Shown: positions 1 through 8,573 of the stretch, piece by piece | Numbering within the stretch: the stretch's first letter is position 1 | How the letters are laid out: every line of letters begins with the position of its first letter | DNA from: Hyphomicrobium sp. | GTDB lineage: Bacteria > Pseudomonadota > Alphaproteobacteria > Rhizobiales > Hyphomicrobiaceae | NCBI GenBank assembly: GCA_002928955.1 | Contig: PERT01000031.1 | Location: 1 to 40,500 of the forward strand | DNA length: 40,500 bases | Reading direction: 5' to 3' | The notes under the pieces: generated by a model | Databases searched by the model: none | What the model saw: the letters and a program-made list of their open reading frames with translations, nothing else | What the model was told of the DNA's origin: nothing | Position numbers and translations under genes: made by a program

Positions 1-1
1 T

Positions 2-16
2 AACCCAATGATATAG
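2..16. repeat. Tail of an upstream hairpin-repeat unit (partial)
   Basis: The first bases read AACCCAATGAT, which matches the AACCCTATGAT that follows the copy ending at 122 and the AAACCTATGAT that follows the copy ending at 40486. It directly abuts the next hairpin at 17. I therefore read it as the trailing spacer of a repeat unit that lies mostly before the window. This is inferred from an 11-base match only. Confidence 0.45.
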
Positions 17-92
17 CTAGTGGCCTTCATGTCGGGCCTAAATCGTCGACGCGTGCGGCTGGCACAGCGATTTAGGCGCGACAGGCCACTAG
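17..92. repeat. Long hairpin repeat, copy H1 (76 nt)
   Basis: The left arm is CTAGTGGCCT (17-26) plus GTCGGGCCTAAATCG (31-45). The right arm (68-92) is its reverse complement, with one mismatch and a 4-nt bulge (TCAT, 27-30) on the left. The loop (46-67, 22 nt) contains a small nested stem, GTGC with GCAC. The outer ends are CTAGTG and CACTAG, as in the copy at 40411. There is no T-run on either side, so this is not a standard intrinsic terminator. Its length equals that of the copy at the other end of the window. Function is unknown; REP/BIME-like intergenic palindromes are the nearest general class. Confidence 0.85.
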
Positions 93-99
93 ATAAAAA

Positions 100-122
100 G
101 TCGGTGCCGTAAGGAACACTAG
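100..122. repeat. Right half of a hairpin repeat (truncated copy)
   Basis: GTCGGTGCC followed by GTAAGGAACACTAG matches the right arm of the copy at 40465-40486 with one substitution and one inserted base. The matching left arm and loop are absent, because H1 ends at 92 and only ATAAAAA lies between. It is most simply a deleted copy that lost its left half. The conserved tail follows at 123-135. Confidence 0.7.
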
Positions 123-135
123 CAACCCTATGATT
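123..135. repeat. Conserved tail linking hairpin repeat units
   Basis: CAACCCTATGATT follows the CTAG end of the truncated copy. CAAACCTATGATT follows the hairpin at 40411-40486. They differ at one base of 13. The tail runs straight into the start of hairpin H2, so it serves as the spacer of a tandem array. Confidence 0.6.
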
Positions 136-214
136 GTAGAGTAGCTTTTTCATCTGACGTTTGGTTTTGAGTCCAGCCCCGAGTGGGGACCAAACGTCAG
201 ATGCGCTACACTAG
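136..214. repeat. Long hairpin repeat, copy H2 (79 nt)
   Basis: A perfect 15-bp stem pairs CATCTGACGTTTGGT (151-165) with its exact reverse complement at 189-203. An outer stem GTAGC (141-145) pairs with GCTAC (205-209). The right end is CACTAG; the left end GTAGAG is an imperfect partner. The 23-nt loop (166-188) contains a nested CCCC/GGGG stem. A run of five T (146-150) sits on the left arm only. Inner-arm bases GACGTTTGGT correspond to GACATTTGAT in the copy at 40411, and both differences are matched on the opposite arm, so pairing is preserved. It lies just before sppA. Confidence 0.85.
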
Positions 215-291
215 CCGCGATGGCGATATGGGGCTCGATGGGCAGCTATCGATCAGCCTCTGTGCCGAACTCAGCCAGCGAGAGTGCAAAG

Positions 292-1254
292 ATGACACTT
301 GAGACCGAAACCGTACTCGATCGCCGCCGGTTGCGACGGAGCCTCGGATACTGGCGCGGACTGGCTATCGCCGGGTTGGCCCTCGCGATAGGCGCCTATG
401 CCTTCAGCAAGGACAATCTGGCGGAACTTAGCGGTCGCCACCAGATTGCGCGGGTGGCGTTCGAAGGCACCATTTTCGAGAATCGCGAGCAGCTGAAACT
501 CCTGAAGAAGCTCGCTGAAGCCAAGCATGTCGAAGGGGTCGTGCTCTATATCAACAGTCCAGGCGGCACCACGGCCGGTGGCGAAGCACTCTATCTTGCC
601 CTCCGCGAATTGGCCAAGACCAAGCCTGTTGTCGCACAATTCGGCACGGTTGCAGCGTCCGCCGGCTACATTCTCGGCCTTGGCGGCGACTACATCGTCG
701 CTCGCGGCAACACGATCACGGGCTCCATCGGCGTCTTGATGCAGTGGCCGGAGTTCGCCGATCTTCTCGGTCGGATCGGCGTTAAGGTGAACGAGGTGAA
801 AAGCGGCCCGCTCAAGGCCAGCCCGTCGCCATTCCAGCCCATCGACGAGCCAAGCCGCAAGGTGACCGAGGACATGATCCAGGACGGGTTCAAGTGGTTC
901 TTGTCATTGGTCGAGACGCGACGCGGCATCAATCCGCGCGATGTACCTGGTCTGGTCGAGGGCCGTGTGTTCTCGGGCCGCCAAGCAGTTGAGAACAAGC
1001 TCGTCGACGAGATTGGGGGAGAGGAAGAAGCCGTCCGGTGGCTGGAGGACAAGCGAAACGTCACCAAGAAATTAAAGGTCGTCGACTGGAAGCCGCAGGC
1101 CGACGTTGGAGGCTGGACCGGGTTTGGTTTCTCCAGCTTGGCCGAGCGATTCGGCGCCGGCGCCGTGTCCGAACTGTTCGGCCGAGACCGGTCGATGACT
1201 GGGCTTGGGCTTGACGGCCTCGTCTCCGTTTGGCACCCTCAGAAAACGCAGTAA
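292..1254 (+). CDS. sppA: Signal peptide peptidase SppA, S49 family
   Basis: Membrane-bound serine protease that degrades cleaved signal peptides. I chose the ATG at 292 (320 aa) because GAGAG lies 7 bases upstream; an in-frame ATG at 220 has no ribosome binding site and sits at the edge of hairpin H2. Residues 1-20 are charged and are followed by one transmembrane segment (about 21-38). The S49 core shows LYINSPGG (85-92), the nucleophile serine in VAASAGY (Ser123), the ITGSIGV motif (142-148) and the general-base lysine in SGPLK (Lys175). The length fits the short bacterial SppA form with one protease domain, not the tandem E. coli form of about 618 aa. ihfB follows 32 bp downstream, the usual alphaproteobacterial order. 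Confidence 0.93.
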   Translation: MTLETETVLDRRRLRRSLGYWRGLAIAGLALAIGAYAFSKDNLAELSGRHQIARVAFEGTIFENREQLKLLKKLAEAKHVEGVVLYINSPGGTTAGGEALYLALRELAKTKPVVAQFGTVAASAGYILGLGGDYIVARGNTITGSIGVLMQWPEFADLLGRIGVKVNEVKSGPLKASPSPFQPIDEPSRKVTEDMIQDGFKWFLSLVETRRGINPRDVPGLVEGRVFSGRQAVENKLVDEIGGEEEAVRWLEDKRNVTKKLKVVDWKPQADVGGWTGFGFSSLAERFGAGAVSELFGRDRSMTGLGLDGLVSVWHPQKTQ

Positions 1255-1286
1255 TAACAAGAAGTTTAGTACGGGGAGGAGGGGCC

Positions 1287-1646
1287 ATGATTAAATCCGA
1301 ATTGATCCAGAAAATCTCGACTACCAATCCGCATCTCTATCATCGGGATGTGGAGCGCATCGTGAACGTGATTTTCGAGGAAATCGTCGAGGCGCTGGCA
1401 CGCGGTGACCGCGTCGAGCTGCGTGGTTTCGGAGCCTTCACGGTCAAGCATCGCGCCGCCCGGCAGGGCCGCAATCCTCGCACTGGCACGTCCGTGTCGG
1501 TCGCCGAGAAGTTCGTGCCGTTCTTCAAGACAGGCAAGGAGCTTCGCGATAAGCTCAACGAGGGCGCCACCATAACGGAACATGCAGTGAAGCCGGCCAA
1601 GGCATTGAAGGCGTCCAAGGTTGCAAAGCCGAGTGCGAGGGCTTGA
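1287..1646 (+). CDS. ihfB: Integration host factor beta subunit
   Basis: Nucleoid DNA-bending protein that pairs with IHF-alpha (encoded elsewhere) and bends DNA sharply at specific sites. The start is the ATG at 1287, preceded by a strong GGGGAGGAGGGG. The protein is 119 aa. It begins [11 protein letters not shown], and the DNA-binding arm carries GRNPRTG, whose proline intercalates in this family, followed by the conserved [15 protein letters not shown] end of the fold. A roughly 25-residue tail rich in Lys and Ala (after about residue 94) extends beyond the E. coli length. Such basic tails are common in alphaproteobacteria and could add nonspecific DNA contact; that role is inferred. Confidence 0.95.
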   Translation: MIKSELIQKISTTNPHLYHRDVERIVNVIFEEIVEALARGDRVELRGFGAFTVKHRAARQGRNPRTGTSVSVAEKFVPFFKTGKELRDKLNEGATITEHAVKPAKALKASKVAKPSARA

Positions 1647-1765
1647 CTGCAAGCATTTGCGCAGCCAGTCCGAGCCAATGAGGCGCCGCTGCCTGCCGGG
1701 TTCGTGTCAATGGGTGCTGAGCCAAGAATTGACGATCCTTGTTATCGCACCGAAAGGGATTCACC

Positions 1766-2137
1766 GTGCTGAGACGCGTCGTCCTGCTCCTCGTCACCTT
1801 TCCCGCAGCTGCGCTGCTGATCACGCTTGCGATTGCCAACCGCCACGCGGTGCGGCTGGTGCTCGATCCGTTCCGGCCCGAAGCACCTGCCATCTCCCTG
1901 GTGTTGCCGTTCTATGCCTACATCTTCGGAACGTTGATGATCGGGGTGTTGCTCGGCGGAACCGCTGTATGGCTCGGTCAGGGGCGGTGGCGGCGCACCG
2001 CTCGCAATCGATCGCAGGAGGCGATGCGTTGGCAGGCCGAGGCGGATCGTTTGGCGCGCGAGCGCGATGCAACCATCTCCGCGCAGCCGCGCGATGCGGC
2101 ATCCCGCGGCAAGCAACTGGCCGTTGCCGGTCGTTGA
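1766..2137 (+). CDS. LapA-domain inner-membrane protein
   Basis: Small protein of 123 aa from a GTG start at 1766, preceded by GAAAGGG. It has two hydrophobic segments (about residues 4-25 and 47-70) separated by a short polar loop with the NRHAVRLVLDPF pattern typical of LapA (DUF1049). The cytoplasmic tail is charged and probably helical (WQAEADRLARERD). In E. coli LapA works with LapB in controlling LpxC and LPS assembly; I see no lapB beside it. The position between ihfB and trpF is the conserved alphaproteobacterial location. Family assignment is good; function here is by family only. Confidence 0.8.
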   Translation: MLRRVVLLLVTFPAAALLITLAIANRHAVRLVLDPFRPEAPAISLVLPFYAYIFGTLMIGVLLGGTAVWLGQGRWRRTARNRSQEAMRWQAEADRLARERDATISAQPRDAASRGKQLAVAGR

Positions 2138-2208
2138 TGCGTTGCCGTCAATCAGGCCATTGAATTGCGGGCGGCGTCGCAGCGCCGACCTTGCGGCGAG
2201 GTGCATGG

Positions 2209-2889
2209 GTGCTTCCAAACGATCTGTTCGCATCCGTCGTGGTGGCGCTGGAATGGTGCTCTGTCGCTGTGTTTGCGACGACCGGTGCCCTCGTCGCCTC
2301 GCGCAAACAGATGGATATTTTCGGGTTCGTACTGCTCGGCACGGTCACCGGCATCGGCGGCGGCACCGTTCGCGACGTGCTGCTCGGCGACTTGCCGGTG
2401 TTCTGGGTCAAGGATCATTCCTATCTCATTGTTTGCAGCATGGTTGCGACCATCATCTACTTCACGGCGCATATCCCGCAGTCGCGATACCGCGTGCTGC
2501 TCTGGCTCGATGCCGTCGGCCTCGCCCTCGTCGCGGTTCTCGGAGCCGAACGAGGGCTTGCGGCTCATGCCGGACCGGTTGTCGCCATCACCATGGGCGT
2601 TGTAACCGCGGCGTTCGGCGGCATGATCCGCGACGTCTTGGGCGGCGAAAGCCCGCTCATCCTGCGGCGCGAGATCTATGTCACAGCCGCGATGGCGGGG
2701 GCTGCGGTATTCGTAGGCATGATCGAGGCAGGGGCCCCGCGAGCTGGAGCCATGGCAGTCGCGTTCGCGGTGGCGTTCGTTATCCGCGCGCTGGCGATCC
2801 ACTACGAGTGGTCACTGCCGCCCTACAAGGCGCGGGCTGGGCGAACGCCCGAGGATATTGCGCGGTTAGGCCGCGATGAAAAGCCGTGA
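2209..2889 (+). CDS. TRIC / YadS-type membrane protein (UPF0126)
   Basis: Polytopic inner-membrane protein of about 226 aa with two homologous halves of three transmembrane helices each. The halves carry matching glycine-rich motifs: GIGGGTVRDVLLGDLP in the first and AAFGGMIRDVLGGESP in the second. This is the pattern of bacterial TRIC (trimeric intracellular cation channel) proteins, proposed to conduct monovalent cations such as K+. A GTG at 2209 has GAGG seven bases upstream and is my choice; a TTG at 2191 would add six residues. The C-terminus is polar (ARAGRTPEDIARLGRDEKP). It lies between lapA and trpF, an uncommon passenger in this otherwise standard gene order. Confidence 0.85.
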   Translation: MLPNDLFASVVVALEWCSVAVFATTGALVASRKQMDIFGFVLLGTVTGIGGGTVRDVLLGDLPVFWVKDHSYLIVCSMVATIIYFTAHIPQSRYRVLLWLDAVGLALVAVLGAERGLAAHAGPVVAITMGVVTAAFGGMIRDVLGGESPLILRREIYVTAAMAGAAVFVGMIEAGAPRAGAMAVAFAVAFVIRALAIHYEWSLPPYKARAGRTPEDIARLGRDEKP

Positions 2890-2979
2890 CGTGAGAGCCA
2901 AGCGCCAGCAGGCTGTCGTATAACTGACAGCGACCGGCAGGGCGGAAACAGGCCTCGGGGTCATGGAGAGAGTTCTCGG

Positions 2980-3633
2980 ATGAGTGTGCGGGTGAAGATC
3001 TGCGGGATCAAGGACGAGGCGGCGCTTTTCGCAGCCGTGGAGTCTCGCGCCGACCTTCTCGGGTTCGTGTTCTACCCGAAGAGCCCGCGCTTCTTGACAC
3101 CAGAAGCCGCGGCCCCGCTCGCCACCTACATCCGCGGTGTTGCAGCAAGCGTTGCACTCGTCGTCGATGCAGATGACGCAACGCTGGACGAGATCATGGC
3201 GATCGTGAACCCCGACATGCTGCAACTTCACGGGCAGGAGACGCCGTCTCGCGTCCGCGAGGTCCGGCGTCGCTACGCCAAGCCCGTCATGAAAGCGATT
3301 GCGGTAGCATCTCCGGCCGACGTAGAGGGGGCAGCCGAATACCTTGACGGTGCCGACCTCATACTGTTCGACGCCAAGCCGCCAAAAGGCACGGTGCTGC
3401 CGGGGGGCAATGGCGTGCCCTTCGACTGGCGGCTTTTGGCTGGCGTTTCAGGGAAGATACCGTTCATGCTGTCGGGCGGACTAACGGCGGACAACGTCGC
3501 TGAGGCCGTCAGGCTGACCGGCGCGCGTGCTGTCGACGTTTCGTCGGGCGTAGAAAGCAGCCCTGGTGTCAAGGACCCGGAGTTGATCCACCGCTTCCTA
3601 AGTGCGGCGAAGGGTATTAATCAGGCCGTCTAA
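2980..3633 (+). CDS. trpF: Phosphoribosylanthranilate isomerase
   Basis: Third enzyme-level step of tryptophan synthesis: isomerises N-(5-phosphoribosyl)anthranilate to the carboxyphenylamino-deoxyribulose phosphate (Amadori rearrangement). It is 217 aa, a full-length monofunctional TIM barrel. It begins [11 protein letters not shown], whose cysteine is the catalytic general base, and has the acid in [11 protein letters not shown]. The phosphate-binding motifs are [12 protein letters not shown] and [24 protein letters not shown] ribosome site precedes the ATG. trpB follows after 23 bp and trpA after a further 19 bp, so the three are probably co-transcribed. Confidence 0.96.
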   Translation: MSVRVKICGIKDEAALFAAVESRADLLGFVFYPKSPRFLTPEAAAPLATYIRGVAASVALVVDADDATLDEIMAIVNPDMLQLHGQETPSRVREVRRRYAKPVMKAIAVASPADVEGAAEYLDGADLILFDAKPPKGTVLPGGNGVPFDWRLLAGVSGKIPFMLSGGLTADNVAEAVRLTGARAVDVSSGVESSPGVKDPELIHRFLSAAKGINQAV

Positions 3634-3656
3634 CTTCATGCAGGGCGCGCGACGCA

Positions 3657-4898
3657 ATGGCCACCACCTCACTGAAGACCGCAGAGTCCAAGCTCAACAG
3701 TTATCGCACGGGGCCCGACGAAAAGGGCTTTTTCGGCCTGTTTGGAGGCCGTTTCGTCGCCGAGACGCTGATGCCGCTGATCCTCGATCTCGAACGCGCT
3801 TACGATGAAGCGAAGGCGGACCCAGGGTTCCATGCTGCCTTGAGCTACCTTCACACGCATTATTCCGGTCGGCCGAGTCCGCTCTATCTGGCCGAGCGCA
3901 TGACCGAAGCCCTCGGCGGCGCCAAGATCTATTTCAAGCGCGACGAGCTCAATCACACGGGTTCGCACAAGATCAACAACTGCCTTGGACAGATCCTGCT
4001 TGCCCGCCGCATGGGAAAGACGCGGATCATCGCCGAAACCGGCGCCGGTCAGCACGGTGTTGCGGTGGCGACGGTATGCGCAAAATTCGACATGCCGTGT
4101 GAGATCTACATGGGTGCAACCGACATCGAGCGGCAGGCGCCGAACGTGGCGCGCATGAAGCTGCTGGGGGCTTCCCTCAATCCGGTCACATCCGGCGCGG
4201 GCACCCTGAAAGATGCCATGAACGAAGCGTTGCGCGATTGGGTAACCAACGTCCACGACACATATTACATCATCGGCACGGCGGCAGGCCCGCATCCCTA
4301 TCCCATGCTGGTCCGGGATTTCCAGTCGATCATAGGCCGCGAAGTGCGCGAGCAGATCATGGCGGCGGAAGGCCGTTTGCCGGACGCGCTCGTCGCCTGC
4401 ATCGGCGGCGGCTCAAATGCCATCGGCCTGTTTCATCCCTTCCTCGACGACAAGGACGTGGCGATCTATGGCGTCGAGGCGGCCGGTCATGGGCTCGACG
4501 TCGAAAACGGGCACGCGGCCTCCATGAATGGCGGCACGCCTGGCGTGCTGCATGGCAACCGCACCTATCTCTTGCAGAACGGCGACGGCCAGATCCTCGA
4601 AGGCCATTCGATTTCCGCCGGTCTCGACTACCCCGGTGTCGGCCCCGAACACTCTTGGCTGAAGGATACCAGGCGGGTGACCTATGTGTCGGCCACCGAC
4701 AGGGATGCGCTCGATGCGCTGCAGTTCTGCACGAAGATGGAAGGAATCATTCCCGCTCTGGAGCCGGCGCACGCGCTCTCCTATGTGCGCAAGCTCGCGC
4801 CAAAGTTGGCCAGGGACCAGATCATCGTGATGAACTTGTGCGGCCGTGGCGACAAGGACCTGTTCACTGTCGCCAAGGCGCTGGGTATGAAGATTTGA
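3657..4898 (+). CDS. trpB: Tryptophan synthase beta chain
   Basis: PLP enzyme that condenses indole with L-serine to give tryptophan; acts as alpha2beta2 with TrpA. It is 413 aa, the usual length plus a short N-terminal leader. Key sequence: [15 protein letters not shown] near the N-terminus; the PLP-binding lysine in NHTGSHKIN; the catalytic glutamate in [11 protein letters not shown]; the phosphate loop [10 protein letters not shown]; and the C-terminal NLCGRGDKD. No disruptions. It lies in the trpFBA cluster. Confidence 0.97.
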   Translation: MATTSLKTAESKLNSYRTGPDEKGFFGLFGGRFVAETLMPLILDLERAYDEAKADPGFHAALSYLHTHYSGRPSPLYLAERMTEALGGAKIYFKRDELNHTGSHKINNCLGQILLARRMGKTRIIAETGAGQHGVAVATVCAKFDMPCEIYMGATDIERQAPNVARMKLLGASLNPVTSGAGTLKDAMNEALRDWVTNVHDTYYIIGTAAGPHPYPMLVRDFQSIIGREVREQIMAAEGRLPDALVACIGGGSNAIGLFHPFLDDKDVAIYGVEAAGHGLDVENGHAASMNGGTPGVLHGNRTYLLQNGDGQILEGHSISAGLDYPGVGPEHSWLKDTRRVTYVSATDRDALDALQFCTKMEGIIPALEPAHALSYVRKLAPKLARDQIIVMNLCGRGDKDLFTVAKALGMKI

Positions 4899-4917
4899 GT
4901 GGGATCGTCATCAACAG

Positions 4918-5742
4918 ATGAAGCAAGAAACACGCATCGACCGGCGATTTAGGGCGCTGAAAATTGAGGGCAGGGCGGCGCTTGTCACGTTCGTCACAGC
5001 CGGTGATCCGGATTTCGAGACCTCGCGCCAGATCCTGTTTGGTTTGCCGGGGGCTGGCGCCGACATTATCGAGCTCGGCATGCCGTTCTCTGATCCCATG
5101 GCCGACGGACCAGCTATCCAGGCGTCGAGCCTCAGGGCGCTGCAAGCTGGTCATGACATGCACAAAACGCTCGCGATGGTGGCGGAGTTCCGCAAGCGCG
5201 ACACCGACACGCCGATCGTGCTCATGGGCTACTACAACCCGATCTACGTCTATCCCGGCAAAAAATTTCTCGACGCCGCGGTGAAAGCCGGTGTCGACGG
5301 GTTGATCGTGGTCGACCTCCCGCCTGAGGCCGATGACGAGCTTTGCCTTCCCGCCATGGAACATGGGCTCAACTTCATCAGGCTGGCGACGCCGACCACC
5401 GATGCCAAGCGTTTGCCGACGGTGCTCGCGAACACCTCAGGCTTCGTCTACTACGTCTCGATCACCGGCATAACGGGTTCTGCTGCACCAGACGTGAATA
5501 GTGTTCAAAAGCAAGTTGCGCGTATCCGTCAATCGACAAAACTTCCCGTTGCCGTGGGTTTTGGCGTAAGAACAGCAGCGCAGGCGCGCGAAATTGCTGC
5601 TGGTGCCGATGGAGTCGTAGTTGGCTCGGCACTCGTAACAGCGATCAAAGACAGCCTGGGACCCAAGGGTGATGCCACTGGCAAGACGGTATCGGGCGTC
5701 CTAGATCTTGTGAAAAGCCTTGCAGCGGCCTTGCGCTCCTGA
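4918..5742 (+). CDS. trpA: Tryptophan synthase alpha chain
   Basis: TIM-barrel lyase that splits indole-3-glycerol phosphate to indole and glyceraldehyde-3-phosphate and channels indole to TrpB. It is 274 aa. The catalytic glutamate is in [18 protein letters not shown], which also holds the conserved FSDP(M)ADGP block with the catalytic aspartate. [13 protein letters not shown] and [15 protein letters not shown] are the phosphate-side motifs. It starts 19 bp after trpB and closes the trp cluster. A 180-bp spacer separates it from accD; I see no clear terminator in it. Confidence 0.97.
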   Translation: MKQETRIDRRFRALKIEGRAALVTFVTAGDPDFETSRQILFGLPGAGADIIELGMPFSDPMADGPAIQASSLRALQAGHDMHKTLAMVAEFRKRDTDTPIVLMGYYNPIYVYPGKKFLDAAVKAGVDGLIVVDLPPEADDELCLPAMEHGLNFIRLATPTTDAKRLPTVLANTSGFVYYVSITGITGSAAPDVNSVQKQVARIRQSTKLPVAVGFGVRTAAQAREIAAGADGVVVGSALVTAIKDSLGPKGDATGKTVSGVLDLVKSLAAALRS

Positions 5743-5922
5743 ATGATACCGGGATGAATTCAAGCCGGAGGGCGAGAAACGGCCCTTGGATGCGTGGGAA
5801 GTGCTTGCCGGGCCTGTGACTTTTGAGGTTCGCCACCGGTATATCTGTTGTGAAGCCCTCGCTTTGTGGCTACCGCATAGGTGACCAGATGCGCCAACCG
5901 GGCTGTAAGGAGCCAGAATACT

Positions 5923-7008
5923 GTGAACTGGATCAACTCCGTCGTTCGTCCGAAAATCCGCAGCTTCCTGACCACGAAGCGCGATGTTCCGGAAAATCTC
6001 TGGGTCAAATGCCCCGATACAGGGCAAATGGTCTTCTACAAGGACCTCGAGGCCAATCAATTCGTTGTGCCGGGCTCGAACTTCCATATGCGCGTCGGCG
6101 CGCCCGCACGGATGAAGATGGTGTTCGACGACGGCGAGTACGCCAGGGTCGCGGTACAGCAAGTAGCAATCGATCCGCTCAAGTTTCGCGACGGGCGCCG
6201 TTATACGGACCGTTTGAAGGACGCCAAGTCCGAGACCGAACTCGATGACGCGATACTTGTCGGCGAAGGCAAACTCCTGGGCACAGACGTTGTGATCGCG
6301 GCCCAGGACTTCCGCTTCATGGCCGGTTCGCTTGGAATGGCCGCGGGCGAGGCCATCATCACCGGCATGCTGCGGGCCGTCGAGAAAAAGACCCCGTTCG
6401 TGCTGTTTGCGGCCTCCGGCGGCGCGCGTATGCAGGAAGGCATCATGTCGCTGATGCAAATGCCGCGGACCACCATCGCAGTGCAGAAACTGAACGACGC
6501 CAAGCTGCCCTACATCGTCGTGTTAACCGACCCGACGACCGGCGGCGTTACCGCGTCCTACGCGATGCTTGGTGACATTCACATCGCCGAGCCGGGAGCG
6601 CTCATTTGTTTCGCCGGTCCCCGGGTCATCCAGCAAACAATCCGCGAGCAGCTGCCGGACGGTTTCCAGCGTTCCGAGTACTTACTCGAACATGGCATGA
6701 TCGACATGGTCGTCCATCGCCACAAAATGCGCGAGACACTTGGTCGCATCTGCCAGCTGCTCACGGTGAAAAAGGGGCTCGTCAAGAGTGCCATGGACAC
6801 CACAAAGAAGAACGGCAAGGCCTACGTGAACGGTGCTACGGTCGACACCCAGAAGTTTGAAGTCGCGGCCCAGACCGGGGCCAGTGGCAGCGTGGTCGAC
6901 GCTGAGCCTGTTCCGGCTTCCGACCGGTTCGAGGTGCGCGATGGTCCCCGACGCGACAGCGATGCGCGTACCGCCCGGCCTGACCCAAAGGATCAAAAAC
7001 GGACTTGA
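5923..7008 (+). CDS. accD: Acetyl-CoA carboxylase carboxyltransferase subunit beta
   Basis: Beta half of the carboxyltransferase that moves CO2 from biotin (on AccB) to acetyl-CoA, forming malonyl-CoA. I start at GTG 5923 (361 aa), with TAAGGAG about 10 bases upstream. The crotonase-fold core is intact: [40 protein letters not shown] and [11 protein letters not shown]. The N-terminal zinc ribbon of E. coli AccD (four cysteines in two CxxC pairs) is degenerate here: only one cysteine (residue 30, in KCPDTGQ) remains and the second pair reads VPGS. A polar tail of about 60 residues follows the core. The FabD-independent order trpA-accD-folC is conserved in alphaproteobacteria. Confidence 0.95.
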   Translation: MNWINSVVRPKIRSFLTTKRDVPENLWVKCPDTGQMVFYKDLEANQFVVPGSNFHMRVGAPARMKMVFDDGEYARVAVQQVAIDPLKFRDGRRYTDRLKDAKSETELDDAILVGEGKLLGTDVVIAAQDFRFMAGSLGMAAGEAIITGMLRAVEKKTPFVLFAASGGARMQEGIMSLMQMPRTTIAVQKLNDAKLPYIVVLTDPTTGGVTASYAMLGDIHIAEPGALICFAGPRVIQQTIREQLPDGFQRSEYLLEHGMIDMVVHRHKMRETLGRICQLLTVKKGLVKSAMDTTKKNGKAYVNGATVDTQKFEVAAQTGASGSVVDAEPVPASDRFEVRDGPRRDSDARTARPDPKDQKRT

Positions 7009-7241
7009 GGGGGTCCAGACATCACGATTGTTGCTGATGGCTTGCGGACCGCGGAGATGAACAGGCGGACCGGACGTCCATACGATACCTGCCCAGGACG
7101 TTCCGATTATAGTTCGTTTGATGCCCGCTCGCCGTTGATCACTGAAACATTCGTCGGATGCGGAGCACGAGTATGATACCCGGCAGGTACCGTGGGCGGT
7201 CTCGACGGAAAGAACGTCCGCACGAGGGAGAATAGCGGGAC

Positions 7242-8573
7242 ATGCCTACCAGCGAACAGCTCTTGGCCGAGTTGAAGCTGTTGCATCCGAAGCTGATCGA
7301 CCTCTCGCTCGGGCGCATCGAGCGGCTGCTCGGCAAGCTTGGTGATCCGCACAAGCGCTTGCCACCGGTCATTCATATCGCCGGCACCAATGGCAAAGGT
7401 TCGGTGACGGCACTGCTGAAAGCGATGCTCGAAGCGGCGGGCAAGCGGGTCCACGTCTATACGTCTCCGCACCTCATCAGGTTCCACGAACGCATCCAAC
7501 TTGCGGGCGATCATGGCAGATCGCGCGACATCGGCGAGTACGATCTCGTAGACGTTCTTATGCGCACGCGCGCGGTCAATGACGGCGACGACATCACGCA
7601 GTTCGAGATCACGACGGCGGCGGCATTTCTCGCCTTCTCCGAGCATCCTGCCGACGTGCTCATCCTCGAGGTCGGACTTGGCGGCCGACTGGATGCGACC
7701 AACGTCGTTCAGCGGCCAATCTTGACGGTGCTCACACCGATCTCGATGGACCACGCCGAGAAACTCGGAGCCACGCTGCCGCTCATCTCCGCCGAAAAGG
7801 CAGGCATCCTGAAACAAGGCGTGCCTGCCGTGGTGTCGGCGCAGGCGCCCGAGGCCATGGCCGTGATCGAGGCCGTGGCGGCCCGTCTCAATGCGCGCCT
7901 TGTTTCATGGGGCCAGCATTTCGACGCTTTCGAGCAAGGCGGCCGGCTCGTTGTGCAGCGCGAGGATGAACTGCTTGATCTGCCGAAGCCCGCACTTGTT
8001 GGACGCCACCAGATCGGCAATGCCGGTACAGCGGTCGCCGCGGCGCGTGAGCTGAGGGGGTTCGACCTCGGCCAGCGCGCGATCGAGTGCGGCTTGCTGG
8101 ATGTCCGTTGGCCTGCCCGAATGCAGCGGCTCGACACCGGACCGCTTCCTATGCTTCTGAAGCCCGACGCCGAGCTCTGGCTCGATGGCGGCCACAACCC
8201 GGCGGCCGGCCAGGTTCTCGCACAGACGCTCGCCGACATCGAGGAGAAGAGCTCAAAGCCGCTCTATCTCATTGTTGGCATGATGGGCCTCAAAGACGCG
8301 GCGGGGTTCCTTGCACCGTTTCGCGGCCTTGCGCGCCACGTCATTACAGTACCAATCCCCGGCGCACATGAGGCGCCCTATCTTCCGGATCGGCTCGCAG
8401 CGGTCGCAGTCGGCGCAGGATTGGTGGCTGAGGAAGCTGCCGGCATCGAGGCCGCATTGAAGCGAGCGGATACCCTGCACTCGGGGCCAAAACGCATCCT
8501 GATCTGCGGATCGCTTTACCTCGCAGGTCATGTCCTGTCGTTGCAGTCAGGCGTTGTGCAGCAGAGCAATTGA
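7242..8573 (+). CDS. folC: Bifunctional dihydrofolate synthase / folylpolyglutamate synthase
   Basis: Mur-ligase-family ATP enzyme that adds glutamate to dihydropteroate and then builds the folate polyglutamate chain. It is 443 aa. The P-loop GTNGKGS is at 48-54. Other family marks are SPHLIRFHERI, VLEVGLGGRLDATN, ISMDH (metal and ATP contact), and the C-terminal domain motifs WLDGGHNP and KRILICGSLYLAG. An AGGGAG site precedes the ATG. The gene follows accD after a 233-bp spacer in which I recognise nothing. Its last 46 bp overlap the convergent trhO gene. Confidence 0.95.
   Translation: MPTSEQLLAELKLLHPKLIDLSLGRIERLLGKLGDPHKRLPPVIHIAGTNGKGSVTALLKAMLEAAGKRVHVYTSPHLIRFHERIQLAGDHGRSRDIGEYDLVDVLMRTRAVNDGDDITQFEITTAAAFLAFSEHPADVLILEVGLGGRLDATNVVQRPILTVLTPISMDHAEKLGATLPLISAEKAGILKQGVPAVVSAQAPEAMAVIEAVAARLNARLVSWGQHFDAFEQGGRLVVQREDELLDLPKPALVGRHQIGNAGTAVAAARELRGFDLGQRAIECGLLDVRWPARMQRLDTGPLPMLLKPDAELWLDGGHNPAAGQVLAQTLADIEEKSSKPLYLIVGMMGLKDAAGFLAPFRGLARHVITVPIPGAHEAPYLPDRLAAVAVGAGLVAEEAAGIEAALKRADTLHSGPKRILICGSLYLAGHVLSLQSGVVQQSN

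Noticed and set aside
1-214. CRISPR array
   Set aside because: The repeats are large palindromes with diverged arms, and spacing is not that of identical direct repeats with unique spacers. No cas genes are present.
2067-2879. Open frame of 270 codons overlapping the TRIC-type gene
   Set aside because: Very Arg-rich with no recognisable domain; the other frame carries the paired TRIC motifs and membrane helices.
7009-7241. Possible small RNA between accD and folC
   Set aside because: No promoter-terminator pair, T-run or strong fold is visible in the 233-bp spacer.
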